Assembly (NCBI RefSeq): GCF_900111025.1
Contig: NZ_FOFN01000004.1
Location: forward strand, 186,001 to 250,000
Origin: Hyunsoonleella jejuensis
GTDB taxonomy: Bacteria > Bacteroidota > Bacteroidia > Flavobacteriales > Flavobacteriaceae
Reading direction: 5' to 3'
DNA length: 64,000 bases
In this document: one piece after another, positions 51,204-60,441 of the stretch
Layout of the letters: the number at the start of each line of letters is the position of its first letter
Position numbering within the stretch: the first letter of the stretch is position 1
Translations under genes and position numbers: made by a program
The notes under the pieces: model-generated
Seen by the model: the letters and a program-made list of their open reading frames with translations, nothing else
Database searches by the model: none
What the model was told of the DNA's origin: nothing

Positions 51204-52348
51204 AAATTACCAAAGTAGAACTGTTTAAAGTTCCACCTAGGTGGTTATTTGTAAAAATAACAACTAAAGGTGGACTATTCGGTTGGGGAGAACCTGTTGT
51301 TGAAGGTAAAGCCGACTCCGTTGCAGCATGCGTTAAAGAACTTGAACAGTATTTAATTGGAAGAACCGCAAATAATATTGAAGACATTTGGCAGGTATTA
51401 TATCGAGGAGGATTTTATAGAGGCGGAACAATTTTAATGAGTGCCATTTCCGGAATTGATCAGGCTTTATGGGATATAAAAGGTAAACATTTAGGTGTTC
51501 CTGTTTTTGAACTCTTAGGTGGTGCGGTTCGACAAAGAATGAAAATGTATTGTTGGATTGGTGGAGACGACCCTAAAGTGGTATTGGAACAAGCAAGAGA
51601 AAAAATGAATCAGGGCTATCGTGCCGTAAAAATGAATGCTACTGGCCCAATGCGATGGGTATCTTCTATTAAAGATATAAAAATGGTAGCAGATAATATG
51701 AGGCTGCTTAGAGAAGAATTTGGTTATGAGTTAGACGTTGGCTTAGATTTTCATGGAAGAGTGCATAAACCTATGGTTAAAAGGCTTATTGATGAACTTG
51801 CGCCTTACGATCCCATGTTTATTGAAGAACCTGTTTTAAGTGAAAATAATGATGCTCTAAAGCACATTTATTCTTACACTAGTATACCCATTGCAACCGG
51901 AGAACGCATGTTATCTAGGTGGGACTTTAAAGATGTTTTACAACAAGGTGTTGTAGATATTATTCAACCAGATTTAAGTCACGCTGGTGGCATCTCTGAA
52001 GTGAAACGCATTGCAACCATGGCTGAAGCATATGACGTTGCCCTTGCGCCACATTGTCCTTTAGGCCCCATTTCACTTGCTTCTGCACTGCATATAGATT
52101 TTTCCTGTGCCAATGCTACAATTCAAGAAAGCAGTCTCGGAATTCATTATAATAAGGGATTTGATTTATTGGATTATGTAAAAAATCCTGAAATATTCGA
52201 TGTTAAAGATGGTTTCATGGACTTATTTACCCAACCTGGTCTAGGTGTTGAAATAGATGAGGAAATTCTAAAAGAAGGTCAAAAAATTGGTCATAATTGG
52301 GCTAATCCTATTTGGAGAAATGATGACGGAACTTTTGCTGAATGGTAG
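51191..52348 (+). CDS. dgoD: Enolase-superfamily sugar-acid dehydratase, D-galactonate dehydratase-like
   Basis: A 385-residue member of the mandelate racemase/muconate lactonizing group. The N-terminal capping domain is followed by the barrel with metal ligands and acid/base residues spread over ELDVGLDFHGRVHKPM, MFIEEPVLSENND, IATGERMLSRWDF and IIQPDLSHAGG, and the catalytic His in LAPHCPLGPISLASA. These segments match D-galactonate dehydratase (DgoD), which makes 2-keto-3-deoxygalactonate. Its place after kdgK and eda suggests that a second sugar acid feeds into the same aldolase route. Related mannonate or gluconate dehydratases remain possible. Confidence 0.85.
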   Translation: MEELEITKVELFKVPPRWLFVKITTKGGLFGWGEPVVEGKADSVAACVKELEQYLIGRTANNIEDIWQVLYRGGFYRGGTILMSAISGIDQALWDIKGKHLGVPVFELLGGAVRQRMKMYCWIGGDDPKVVLEQAREKMNQGYRAVKMNATGPMRWVSSIKDIKMVADNMRLLREEFGYELDVGLDFHGRVHKPMVKRLIDELAPYDPMFIEEPVLSENNDALKHIYSYTSIPIATGERMLSRWDFKDVLQQGVVDIIQPDLSHAGGISEVKRIATMAEAYDVALAPHCPLGPISLASALHIDFSCANATIQESSLGIHYNKGFDLLDYVKNPEIFDVKDGFMDLFTQPGLGVEIDEEILKEGQKIGHNWANPIWRNDDGTFAEW

Positions 52349-52506
52349 TAAATCACTGTAAATATAATTTCTAAACTTTCCAATACGTATATTACTAGTA
52401 GTACAATATTTCTAATACCATATCTTTATGAATAAATAATCTGTGTTCTTACCTGAATGTGAATTCATTTGGCCTTGCTAGGTAAACGTGCGCAACAGGC
52501 ATTATT

Positions 52507-53520
52507 TTATCTTTTGATTTCTCCTAATCCGCTACCGCGAACCAACACTTCAACATCTTCTTGTGATACCATATTGGCATCGCCCTCAACGGTATGTTTT
52601 AGCGCGCACGTAGCTGCTGCAAAATTTAAGGCTTCCTTGTCATCTTTTTGATTTGCCAATCCAAATATTAATCCAGCTGCGTAGGCGTCTCCAGTACCCA
52701 CCCGATCTACGATATGAGTAACATCGTAAAATGGTGTAGTTAAAAATTCTTTACCGTTCCACATCTTACCTTTTATACGATTGTGAGAAGCACTAATTAC
52801 CTCTCTATCCTTATCAATTATTTTTTGGACTAATGGAAATTTCTTTTGTAAAGCTTTTGCACTTGTAGCGAAATCTGCATCGGGTTGACCAATATTAAAA
52901 ATATCGTACATATCATATGTACTAGCGATAACGATATTAGACCCAGCTACTAATTCAGGAATTATCTCTTGTTTTGATAAACCATACTTCCACAAACTCT
53001 TTCGAGAGTGAATATCTCCAGAAACCATAATACCAAGGTCGTTAGCAACTTGGATTGCCTTTAGGCAAGATTTAGCCGCACCTATAGAAACTGCTGGTGT
53101 AATACCCGTCCAATGAAACCAATCCGCCCCTTGCAAGACCTCTTCCCATTTGATCATTTCTGGATGTATTTTTGAAAAAGCTGAATCCTCTCTTTCATAA
53201 ACTACTTCACTTGAACGATGTACTGCGCCTTTTTCCAAAAAGTAAAGCCCCATTCTAGAATCTCCATACAAAATGTAATCTGTATCTATCCAGTGGTGTC
53301 GTAAATATTGTGTTGCAGATCTACCGATAAGATTATCTGGAAGCCGAGTGACATGGCAAGCCTTCATGCCCATGTACGCCAAAGCAATGGCCACATTTGC
53401 CTCACCTCCCCCATAATCAATATCCAAAGATGTAACCTGGGAAAACTTTGCATGACCGGGAGGTGACAACCGCATCATCACTTCTCCAAATGTGACAATT
53501 TTTTTTGTTTTCTGCATCAT
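52507..53520 (-). CDS. kdgK: PfkB sugar kinase, second KDG kinase-like gene
   Basis: A 337-residue kinase: IVTFGEVMMRLSPPGHAKFS, IDYGGGEANVAIALAYMGMK, FHWTGITPAVSIGAAKSCL and DRVGTGDAYAAGLIFGLANQ with the catalytic GTGD. It is related to the plus-strand kdgK but belongs to the minus-strand SDR operon, as in other flavobacterial alginate loci where SDR and kinase turn DEH into KDPG. An 18-bp perfect palindrome sits 18 nt upstream of its start codon. It ends close to dgoD (convergent; 158-bp gap), with no terminator recognised between them. Confidence 0.88.
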   Translation of the reverse strand: MMQKTKKIVTFGEVMMRLSPPGHAKFSQVTSLDIDYGGGEANVAIALAYMGMKACHVTRLPDNLIGRSATQYLRHHWIDTDYILYGDSRMGLYFLEKGAVHRSSEVVYEREDSAFSKIHPEMIKWEEVLQGADWFHWTGITPAVSIGAAKSCLKAIQVANDLGIMVSGDIHSRKSLWKYGLSKQEIIPELVAGSNIVIASTYDMYDIFNIGQPDADFATSAKALQKKFPLVQKIIDKDREVISASHNRIKGKMWNGKEFLTTPFYDVTHIVDRVGTGDAYAAGLIFGLANQKDDKEALNFAAATCALKHTVEGDANMVSQEDVEVLVRGSGLGEIKR

Positions 53521-53537
53521 TTTAGCACAGTTTAAAT

Positions 53538-53578
53538 GTATATAGTTCTTGATTTATAATAAATCAAGAACTATATAC
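53538..53578. promoter_or_regulatory. Perfect 18-bp palindrome between SDR and kdgK
   Basis: GTATATAGTTCTTGATTT (53538-53555) and AAATCAAGAACTATATAC (53561-53578) are exact reverse complements with a 5-nt spacer. The minus-strand transcript would fold into a stable hairpin 18 nt before the kdgK start codon. No T run follows, so it is not a plain terminator. It may be an operator or an mRNA element setting the kinase level. Confidence 0.6.
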
Positions 53579-53638
53579 TACAAAAATTATATTCTAAATA
53601 ATCCTCTTTATAGGGAAAAACAGTATACTAATTAATGT

Positions 53639-54403
53639 TTATATTCCTAATCCTTGTCCACCTCCTACTTGTATAGTCTCAGCTGTCAAAAATGCAGCAT
53701 CCTTACTTACCAAAAATGAAATAACAGAAGCCACTTCTTCTGGTTGCCCTAGCCTACCTAAGAGAATGTTATTTTTCCATGATGCAAAAACCTCTGGCTT
53801 TGTTGATTTAATTTGTGCATGGAATGGCGTATCAATAGTGCCAGGAGAAACCGCATTAACCCTAATACCATATTCTGCCAAATCTTTTGCCAAAGCTCTC
53901 GTTATAGCATGAACTGCTGCTTTAGATGTGCCATAAATACCTGCTCCTGGACCACCAGCGTTCCAGCCCGCTATAGAGGTATAGTTTATTATTGAGGCAT
54001 TATCACTTTTCTTTAAAAATGGTATTGCTGCTCTTGATGCAAAAAATGTTGAATCCAAGTTTAGTGCCATAACAAATCTGTAAAACTCTGTTGTCATGTC
54101 TTCAAATCTAGAACGACCGCCTAGACCTCCAGCGTTATTAACAAGAACATCTATTTTTCCGTATTTTTCTCCAATTTTGGTAATGTTATCTGTTACTTGG
54201 TCTTCTTTTGTAACATCAAAACCATAGTAATCAGCCGTTATTCCTTCGGCTTCAAGTTCTTTAACCCTCTCATTACCTGCTTCATCTTCAATACCATTTA
54301 AAATTACGGTGTAGCCATCTTTACCCAATCTTTTTGCTACTTGAAAACCTATACCACCTGTTGCACCAGTTATTACTGCTATTTTTCCATTTGAATTACT
54401 CAT
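53639..54403 (-). CDS. SDR-family oxidoreductase, probable DEH reductase
   Basis: A 254-residue Rossmann-fold dehydrogenase with GATGGIGFQVAKRLGKDG (NAD(P) site), NNAGG, the catalytic Ser in IINYTSIAGWNAGG and YGTSKAAVHAI with Tyr and Lys, then a C-terminal SAETIQVGGGQGLGI-like end. In alginate loci this enzyme reduces 4-deoxy-L-erythro-5-hexoseulose uronate (DEH) to KDG. It lies 118 bp upstream of kdgK and 36 bp after the MFS gene, so an MFS-SDR-kinase operon is likely. Substrate is inferred from the operon. Confidence 0.88.
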   Translation of the reverse strand: MSNSNGKIAVITGATGGIGFQVAKRLGKDGYTVILNGIEDEAGNERVKELEAEGITADYYGFDVTKEDQVTDNITKIGEKYGKIDVLVNNAGGLGGRSRFEDMTTEFYRFVMALNLDSTFFASRAAIPFLKKSDNASIINYTSIAGWNAGGPGAGIYGTSKAAVHAITRALAKDLAEYGIRVNAVSPGTIDTPFHAQIKSTKPEVFASWKNNILLGRLGQPEEVASVISFLVSKDAAFLTAETIQVGGGQGLGI

Positions 54404-54439
54404 ATTCTTTAAATTTATTTTATTCTTATTTTATTGAAG

Positions 54440-55726
54440 TTACTCTACTGATTTAATATTTCTTGCAAAAAAATAAATTGCACCCACACCAAGCGGAACA
54501 AATATGGCGATTGCTACGAAAATTGGTGTATATGAAAAGTTTTTTACAATAATAGGGACTAAAAAGTTCATTACGATTACCGAGAAAACACCAATCATAC
54601 CTCCAAGCCCTGCTAATGAACCTACAGATTTTCCGCTAAAGAAGTCACTCGGAAGGGTTTGTACATTACTAATCGCAAATTGAAATCCAAAAAGCACCAC
54701 AAATACGATTGCAACAAATTTTTCAGCTGTATTACCCATTAATACTGTAGCTATTAAACCCAATAGCATTATAACGCCACCAATAAAAATTGTTGTTTTT
54801 CTTCCTTTATCTATTGAATTTGTTTTAGCAATTATCTTACCTGAAACATATCCCCCTGCAATACTTCCTATGGCTGCACCAACGTACGGCACCCATAAAA
54901 ACATACCTACTTCTTTCACATTAAATCCATAAACATCAAACAGGTAAATAGGCATCCAACCAACAAATAACCACCAAATTGGCTCTAAAAAGAAACGGCC
55001 TATAACTACTGCCCAAGATTCTTTAAACGAAAGAATTTCCTTTAAACCTTTACCTTTAGTTTCTTCTGTAGCATCTTGGTCTGCTTTACTTTGACCTTCT
55101 AAAATGAATTTTTGTTCTTCTTGGGTTATCCATGGGTGTTTTTTTGGCCCTGCTTTATTGATTAATAACCAGGGAATTACCCATAGAATACCAAAAGAAC
55201 CGATTACCATAAAGGTGATTCTCCATCCGAATGCCACAAACAAAGCAGCTATAAGCGGTGGTGCAACTACGGAACCTATAGAAGCTCCCGCATTAAATAA
55301 TCCTTGTGCAATGGCGCGTTCCTTAATTGGAAACCATTCTGCATTACTTTTTACGGCTCCTGGCCAGTTTCCAGCTTCTGAAATACCTAAAGTACTTCTA
55401 AAGAATCCTAGCGAAAATAAGCCACTTACAGTAGAGTGTAAGAATGAAGATATACCCCAAACGCCAATACTTATAACATAACCTATTCTAGTGCCTACTT
55501 TATCAAAAAGTTTACCCGAAAACAGTTGTCCTAGAGCATAGAAAACCATAAAGATGTTCAAGATTAATGCATAATCATCCTTAGTTAATTGAAGTGAATG
55601 CGCTATAGTGCCTTCTTTATCAATACCGCCCCACATGATACCAAGAGCGCTCCTATCGATATAATTAATAACTGTTGCTAAAAAAATCAATCCAATGATT
55701 GTCCAACGTAAACCTTTTATTTTCAT
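54440..55726 (-). CDS. MFS transporter, hexuronate (ExuT)-like
   Basis: The ATG at 55724-55726 (MKIKGLRWTIIGLIFLATVI) gives a 428-residue carrier; a longer frame starting 39 bp upstream adds a non-membrane segment unlike the family. Twelve membrane helices are predicted. Family motifs: NYIDRSALGIMW, GQLFSGKLFDKVGTRIGYVI, GISEAGNWPGAVKSNAEWFP, and GGYVSGKIIAKT. The pattern is that of the ExuT/phthalate anion:cation symporters. It would take up DEH or other uronates after extracellular degradation. It is followed by the SDR gene on the same strand. Confidence 0.88.
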   Translation of the reverse strand: MKIKGLRWTIIGLIFLATVINYIDRSALGIMWGGIDKEGTIAHSLQLTKDDYALILNIFMVFYALGQLFSGKLFDKVGTRIGYVISIGVWGISSFLHSTVSGLFSLGFFRSTLGISEAGNWPGAVKSNAEWFPIKERAIAQGLFNAGASIGSVVAPPLIAALFVAFGWRITFMVIGSFGILWVIPWLLINKAGPKKHPWITQEEQKFILEGQSKADQDATEETKGKGLKEILSFKESWAVVIGRFFLEPIWWLFVGWMPIYLFDVYGFNVKEVGMFLWVPYVGAAIGSIAGGYVSGKIIAKTNSIDKGRKTTIFIGGVIMLLGLIATVLMGNTAEKFVAIVFVVLFGFQFAISNVQTLPSDFFSGKSVGSLAGLGGMIGVFSVIVMNFLVPIIVKNFSYTPIFVAIAIFVPLGVGAIYFFARNIKSVE

Positions 55727-55871
55727 ATTTCTTAATTTTAAACAATACATTCTAACCACAACCAATAATGGTTATGTAAAAAAGGACTGTAAGTTGTTTA
55801 ATTCTTTTTGTAAACTTCTATGAAGAAATATCTTTTTAATGAAGAATTTCTTCCCTCCTAATTTATTTTAA

Positions 55872-55905
55872 CTGAAAAATAAAAGCGTGCAATTTTATTT
55901 TTCAG
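55872..55905 (-). terminator. AT-rich hairpin after the GntR gene
   Basis: CTGAAAAATAAAA (55872-55884) and TTTTATTTTTCAG (55893-55905) are exact 13-bp complements around an 8-nt loop, 7 bp after the GntR stop on the minus strand. The stem is AT-rich and is followed by TTAAAATAAATT, so termination may be weak. A second smaller inverted repeat lies at 55822-55829 with 55846-55853, upstream of the MFS start. Confidence 0.6.
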
Positions 55906-55911
55906 ACCTTT

Positions 55912-56622
55912 TTATGCCGACTTAATGTTATAGCAATATTGGTACAAAACACTGAAATGATCCTTCATTTTTTGCCTTGCTAAATCAGGCTTTTGTTCTT
56001 TAATAGCGTTATAAATTGCTTTGTGTTCGTCTATTCCAATTACGGCCTGATTTTTATCGCAAACATGATACTTCCCAAAATCAATAATGATTTGTGGTGT
56101 TATAGTAAGCATAAACATAGTCATAGTTGCATTCCCACTTGCTTTAGCTATGGCTAAATGAAACAATAAATCTTCCTGAACAGCATCTTCTCCAGAAAGG
56201 ACTTTTTCTACATACGCGTCAAGCGTTTCTTTTATATGCTTTAAATCCTCTTCAGATCGTCTTAAAGAAGCCAACTTTACTGTTTTAAGCTCTAATAATA
56301 TCCTGGTTTCCACTAAAGATTTAAAATCTGGTGACTCTAACCTTAAAATATCATCAATCATTCCATTCATGGCTACTACACCAATATTTGCTACAAACGT
56401 CCCACTTTGTGGGATAGACTTGAGCAATCCATAGAATTCAAGTTTTTGAATAGCTTCCCTGACATTACTTCTACTTACTCCAAACTTTTCAGATAGCATA
56501 CGCTCTGAAGGCAACTTATCTCCCGGCTCTAAATTTTTATAATTTATGAGCTCTTTTATCTTAGCGATGATAGCATTTTGTACGTTTTGATTATCGCCTA
56601 TGGTTAATGATTCTAATTTCAT
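55912..56622 (-). CDS. GntR-family regulator (FadR subfamily) of the alginate locus
   Basis: A 236-residue regulator. Winged helix at about 14-80 (AIIAKIKELINYKNLEPGDK, LPSERMLSEKFGVSRSNVRE, AIQKLEFYGLLKSIPQSGTF) and FCD ligand domain with RILLELKTVKLASLR, DLLFHLAIAKASGN and the metal-binding His in VIGIDEHKAIYNAI. It lies between the PL7 lyase and the MFS-SDR-kdgK genes on the same strand, with hairpins on both sides, so it is likely its own unit. Presumably an alginate breakdown product (DEH or KDG) is the inducer. Confidence 0.9.
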   Translation of the reverse strand: MKLESLTIGDNQNVQNAIIAKIKELINYKNLEPGDKLPSERMLSEKFGVSRSNVREAIQKLEFYGLLKSIPQSGTFVANIGVVAMNGMIDDILRLESPDFKSLVETRILLELKTVKLASLRRSEEDLKHIKETLDAYVEKVLSGEDAVQEDLLFHLAIAKASGNATMTMFMLTITPQIIIDFGKYHVCDKNQAVIGIDEHKAIYNAIKEQKPDLARQKMKDHFSVLYQYCYNIKSA

Positions 56623-56746
56623 TTAATGACTTTCTTAAAATTGATATAACAAACTATACCGATAAAATTAAACAAAAAGGATTAAACATCAATTAATTCG
56701 GTTTTAAACTGTTATATTAAATTTATTCATTACAACGGATGACTCC

Positions 56747-57670
56747 TTAATGAGATACCTCTAATTCGTAAAATCTAACTTTTGAATAGGCGCCTTCATC
56801 CCTTGATTGAAAGTAATTGCCTGCTTTAAAGTAATTTTCGAAAACACCCCATCGTCTCATATGGATATTCTCATAAACCTTATATTCATTCTTATTAAGA
56901 ATAACAACCATTTTACCTTCTGACACTTTTACCTCTAGTATAAACTTTTTGAACCCCACTTTCTGTTCAAAATTAAAACCTTCATCGTCATCCCATGCTT
57001 CTTCATGTAAAATTTCTTCATCGGTGGCACTTAGATTTTTAAGCACTTTAGTTTTTACTCTTATTTTCCCATTATCCCAATATATCTTCAAAATAGGTGG
57101 TGCATTATTATCATCCGCTCCTATTAAATCACGCTGTTCGTTTGTTAAACGCCCATGTATTTGCATAATAATAGTACGATGGTATTTACCATCCGAACCC
57201 TTTGATGACGCCTCCATTGCTATTTTGCCTTTCATATATCCTCCTTGAGGAAACGTCCAGTTTACATTATTCTCACCAGTTACCATTTGTTCTCTTAACT
57301 CAGAACGCGTATACTTTGTATTCTTAGTTTTTGATGCTGTTGGCATTGCATGAAATACGATTGCACCATGAGTAGAGTCTATATACATATATGGCTTTGC
57401 TACTTCAATATTGGCAAAATCATTAATTTCTGGTGGCTCTATCTCATACGGCTTACCTTTTTCATTAAGTACTGGCAACGTTACTTTCCAATGGCTTAAA
57501 TCTATATCAGGCAACCGTACTTTCTTCTTATTTTTTTTCTTCTTTTTTTGTGTTTTTTCTGTTTTAACATCCGACTCTGTAGCCCTACTTTTCTTTTCTT
57601 GAGAAGTAGCGCTAACAGATAGAAGTACTATTATTATAATAGCCAATATTTCTTTTCGGAAGTCCTTCAT
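56747..57670 (-). CDS. PL7 alginate lyase
   Basis: A 307-residue secreted lyase. Signal peptide 1-23, a Lys/Glu/Thr-rich linker at about 24-50 with a KKKKKNKKK run, then the catalytic jelly-roll domain. The three PL7 motifs are present: RSELREQ (substrate-binding Arg and Glu), IIMQIHGR with the QIH triad (catalytic His) and EAYFKAGNYFQ-like NYFKAGNYFQSRD with the catalytic Tyr. Cleaves alginate by beta-elimination. QIH rather than QVH is associated with polyguluronate or mixed specificity. It is the last gene of the SusC-SusD-PKD-PKD-PL7 run. Confidence 0.93.
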   Translation of the reverse strand: MKDFRKEILAIIIIVLLSVSATSQEKKSRATESDVKTEKTQKKKKKNKKKVRLPDIDLSHWKVTLPVLNEKGKPYEIEPPEINDFANIEVAKPYMYIDSTHGAIVFHAMPTASKTKNTKYTRSELREQMVTGENNVNWTFPQGGYMKGKIAMEASSKGSDGKYHRTIIMQIHGRLTNEQRDLIGADDNNAPPILKIYWDNGKIRVKTKVLKNLSATDEEILHEEAWDDDEGFNFEQKVGFKKFILEVKVSEGKMVVILNKNEYKVYENIHMRRWGVFENYFKAGNYFQSRDEGAYSKVRFYELEVSH

Positions 57671-57706
57671 TTTTTAATTTAATTAATCTTCAATAGCTAT
57701 ATAAAA

Positions 57707-59203
57707 TTAAAATCCTGGAGTAATAATGTCTATATTATCGATAAACACTTCGTTACTACTATCAACAGCATTTAAAGCCCTAACATAAATTACAGCAATG
57801 TTTGCTGATGCTTCAAACGTAAATGTGGTTGTTGTAAACGTATCATTGCTGCTTGAAGATTTAGAACTATTAAAATCATTATCTATTAGATAATAAGCGT
57901 CAGTATTATTAGATCGTGCAGGTTCTGAATTTATAGCCTCTTCAGTAGTAATTTCATTATTTAAAATAAATACCTCTGTATCAATTCCTGCTGCTTCAGA
58001 TCGTGTATCGATTGTAAATGTATATTCCACACCAGGTTCTACAGCTACTAACTGATATAATCTCCGACAACTATTACTTAGCTTTACACCGCGTCCACCT
58101 CCTGCATTTGGGCCAAATTTATTGCCATCACTGGTAGAACCCGGTTGCTCATTCGTACAAAATGTTGCATCTATATAAGCATTTAAATCAGAATTATTCC
58201 AAAGCGCTCTATAAGGACTATCTATTTCCCCAAGTACATCGTCTATAACAGTGCTATTAGGGGTCATATCCCAAGCATCGGCATTATCACCTGTATTTGA
58301 AGTATGATCATTACACTGACTATTTTGCACAATAACTTTAAATGTTGCTTCCACACCTCCTACTGGAACTGGTTTAGTAATGCTCCTAGATACACCAGCT
58401 GCATTAGTGGTTGTTAATGTAACATCATAGGTTCCAGGAGCTGCGTAAGTGTGGGTTGGATTAAGCTCTGTTGAGGTATTACCATCTCCAAAATCCCAGC
58501 TATGTGAAACGGCTAGAATTGAAGCATCCGTAAACTCTGCTGTTAAAGAGGAGGTTGTAAACGTAAAATCTGGAACTGTAGATAATACTAATCCTTCAAT
58601 ATTTTTGCTTATGGTAACCTCTGCTCCTAAGAAATTAGTTGCTGTTAACTTCACTACAAAAGTTTCTGCTGTTTTATAGCTGTGTACAGGGCTAAAATCA
58701 GGATCATCCGTACCGTCTTCAGAGTTCCACTCAATCGTATCGCCGTCACCAAAATCCCAAACTAAATTACTCGCTCCGTTTGTAAGATTTTCAAAGGTTA
58801 CTTCAGAATCTACTATGCTAAAATTGAAATCAACTAAAATAGGTGCTACGTTTGATGTTGCCGTCGCTTCTAAACCATCTGAACTTACAGTAGTAAGTAT
58901 TACCTCATATAAACCACCGGTTGAATATTTGTGGTTAGGGTTAGCTTCAGTAGATGTATTGCCATCCCCAAAATCCCAAAGATATGAAACCGCGTCGGTT
59001 GAATAACTTCTAAATATTATAGATAGATTATCGTTGGCATCAGTACTGGTTGTAAACAACGTATTTGGTTGTATATCATTTATGTTTCCGCTTGGGGGTA
59101 CAAATTCTTCATAACCACTATCATAGCATGATATGAGTCCCAAAAACACAAATAGTAGAGCAAAAAAACTTCTATTCAATTTTTTAATTATTTTATAAAT
59201 CAT
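57707..59203 (-). CDS. PKD-repeat surface lipoprotein, alginate-locus accessory
   Basis: A 498-residue lipoprotein: the signal ends in the lipobox FLGLISC (C26), anchoring it to the outer membrane. Three PKD domains follow, each with the WDFGDG core: YLWDFGDGNTSTEANPNHKY at about 67-90, LVWDFGDGDTIEWN with FSPVHSY at about 145-172, and HSWDFGDGNTSTELNPTHTY at about 237-260. The remaining 200 residues form an extra beta-rich domain with a VEYTFTIDTRSEAAGIDTEV strand, likely sugar-binding. It sits between SusD's partner protein and the PL7 lyase, so it is likely a surface glycan-binding protein of the SusE/F kind. Confidence 0.85.
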   Translation of the reverse strand: MIYKIIKKLNRSFFALLFVFLGLISCYDSGYEEFVPPSGNINDIQPNTLFTTSTDANDNLSIIFRSYSTDAVSYLWDFGDGNTSTEANPNHKYSTGGLYEVILTTVSSDGLEATATSNVAPILVDFNFSIVDSEVTFENLTNGASNLVWDFGDGDTIEWNSEDGTDDPDFSPVHSYKTAETFVVKLTATNFLGAEVTISKNIEGLVLSTVPDFTFTTSSLTAEFTDASILAVSHSWDFGDGNTSTELNPTHTYAAPGTYDVTLTTTNAAGVSRSITKPVPVGGVEATFKVIVQNSQCNDHTSNTGDNADAWDMTPNSTVIDDVLGEIDSPYRALWNNSDLNAYIDATFCTNEQPGSTSDGNKFGPNAGGGRGVKLSNSCRRLYQLVAVEPGVEYTFTIDTRSEAAGIDTEVFILNNEITTEEAINSEPARSNNTDAYYLIDNDFNSSKSSSSNDTFTTTTFTFEASANIAVIYVRALNAVDSSNEVFIDNIDIITPGF

Positions 59204-59226
59204 AATCTTAGATTTTATATCTCTTT

Positions 59227-60429
59227 TTATTGTTTTACTGTGATATCGAATGCATCCAATCTACTCTCAACTCCTGAGTTTGTAACGAAAATAATCACAG
59301 ACTCGTTCTCTCCAGCATCGAATGTAATAGCATGTTTTTTAAAAACATTATCAACACGTCCTACGTTGTCATCCGTTCTTGAGGCGATGATATTCGCCGC
59401 CAATAGTGATTCGGCATAATTTGACGTATTAGGACTTAACACAGACACTGTTAAATCACCAGAAGGACTCTCTTCAAATGCACTGAAATACGTTAGTACA
59501 TAAGTTGCTCCTGGAGTAACTTCTATCTCTTGATATGCTACCCTAGATCCATCAGCAGGAAATTTCGCTGCTTGTCTGCCATCAGGTAGATTTGGTGGGT
59601 CTACCGGATTAGAATCTGTATTAATTTGTATTACAGTGGTACCTCCTCCTTTTGGACTCCACGCAGAATTGCTAGGTACTCGCCATGAATCTCTACCATC
59701 TCCAGTACCATCAAACAAGCTATTATCTTCAAAACTAGCTTCAGCAATCTCAGGTACAGGAATCATAGGCACAGCCTGATTTACCGTTATTATTTTTTCT
59801 GTAGTATCAGATTTTCCTAAATTATCGGTTACTGTTAAAGCAACAGTATAATCACCAGGATTTGGGAAAGAAAAAATTAATTCTTGATCCTGTAACGTGG
59901 CTGGTGGCAAATTAGCAATTTGACTTTCTAAATCTGCAACCGCTTCCAGAGTCTCGTCTGAAAGTGCTGCTTTTGCTGCCTCTAATTGTGTTTTTAAGGC
60001 TTCTATTTGCGCCTCAAAAGCATCTATTTTAGCTTGATCTGTTTCACATGGAATTCTAAATTCCAACTTAGCAATTTCATCTTCCAGAGCAACAACTACA
60101 GCTAACTGAGCTTCAATAGACTGCTGTAATACAGGTAAATCTTTATTGATTAAAGCGATACCATCTGAAGGTGTAACAGACCATTGGTACATGGTACCAT
60201 TTACAGCTAGATTAGAGCCAGCTTGAAATTTAAAATCATAATTGGCTGATATTTCTACATCATTACAATCAAACTCTGAAGAGGTTACGTCTGTAACACT
60301 ATAGAACGGTGTTGGCCCGGTAAAATCTGGCAAGTCACCTACATCTGCTAAATCATCACTAACACATGCCGTTATAGATACAAATGCACCTAGAACTACG
60401 TATTTTATATTTAATAAATATTTTTTCAT
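59227..60429 (-). CDS. Surface lipoprotein with a PKD domain split by a coiled-coil insert
   Basis: A 400-residue lipoprotein: the signal ends in ITAC with C22. Residues 50-216 make one PKD-like domain that starts with YQWSVTPSDG (81-90) and finishes with DQELIFSFPNPGDYTVALTV. Between these halves (about 99-174) is a Glu/Gln/Ala/Leu-rich helical pair (VALEDEIAKLEFRIP, KIDAFEAQIEALKTQLEAAK) predicted as a coiled coil. A C-terminal carbohydrate-binding-like domain follows (about 225-400; EDNSLFDGTGDGRDSWRVP). It is 12 bp after the SusD gene, so it is part of the SusCD complex region and probably binds alginate at the cell surface. Confidence 0.82.
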   Translation of the reverse strand: MKKYLLNIKYVVLGAFVSITACVSDDLADVGDLPDFTGPTPFYSVTDVTSSEFDCNDVEISANYDFKFQAGSNLAVNGTMYQWSVTPSDGIALINKDLPVLQQSIEAQLAVVVALEDEIAKLEFRIPCETDQAKIDAFEAQIEALKTQLEAAKAALSDETLEAVADLESQIANLPPATLQDQELIFSFPNPGDYTVALTVTDNLGKSDTTEKIITVNQAVPMIPVPEIAEASFEDNSLFDGTGDGRDSWRVPSNSAWSPKGGGTTVIQINTDSNPVDPPNLPDGRQAAKFPADGSRVAYQEIEVTPGATYVLTYFSAFEESPSGDLTVSVLSPNTSNYAESLLAANIIASRTDDNVGRVDNVFKKHAITFDAGENESVIIFVTNSGVESRLDAFDITVKQ

Positions 60430-60441
60430 AATTATAAGATT

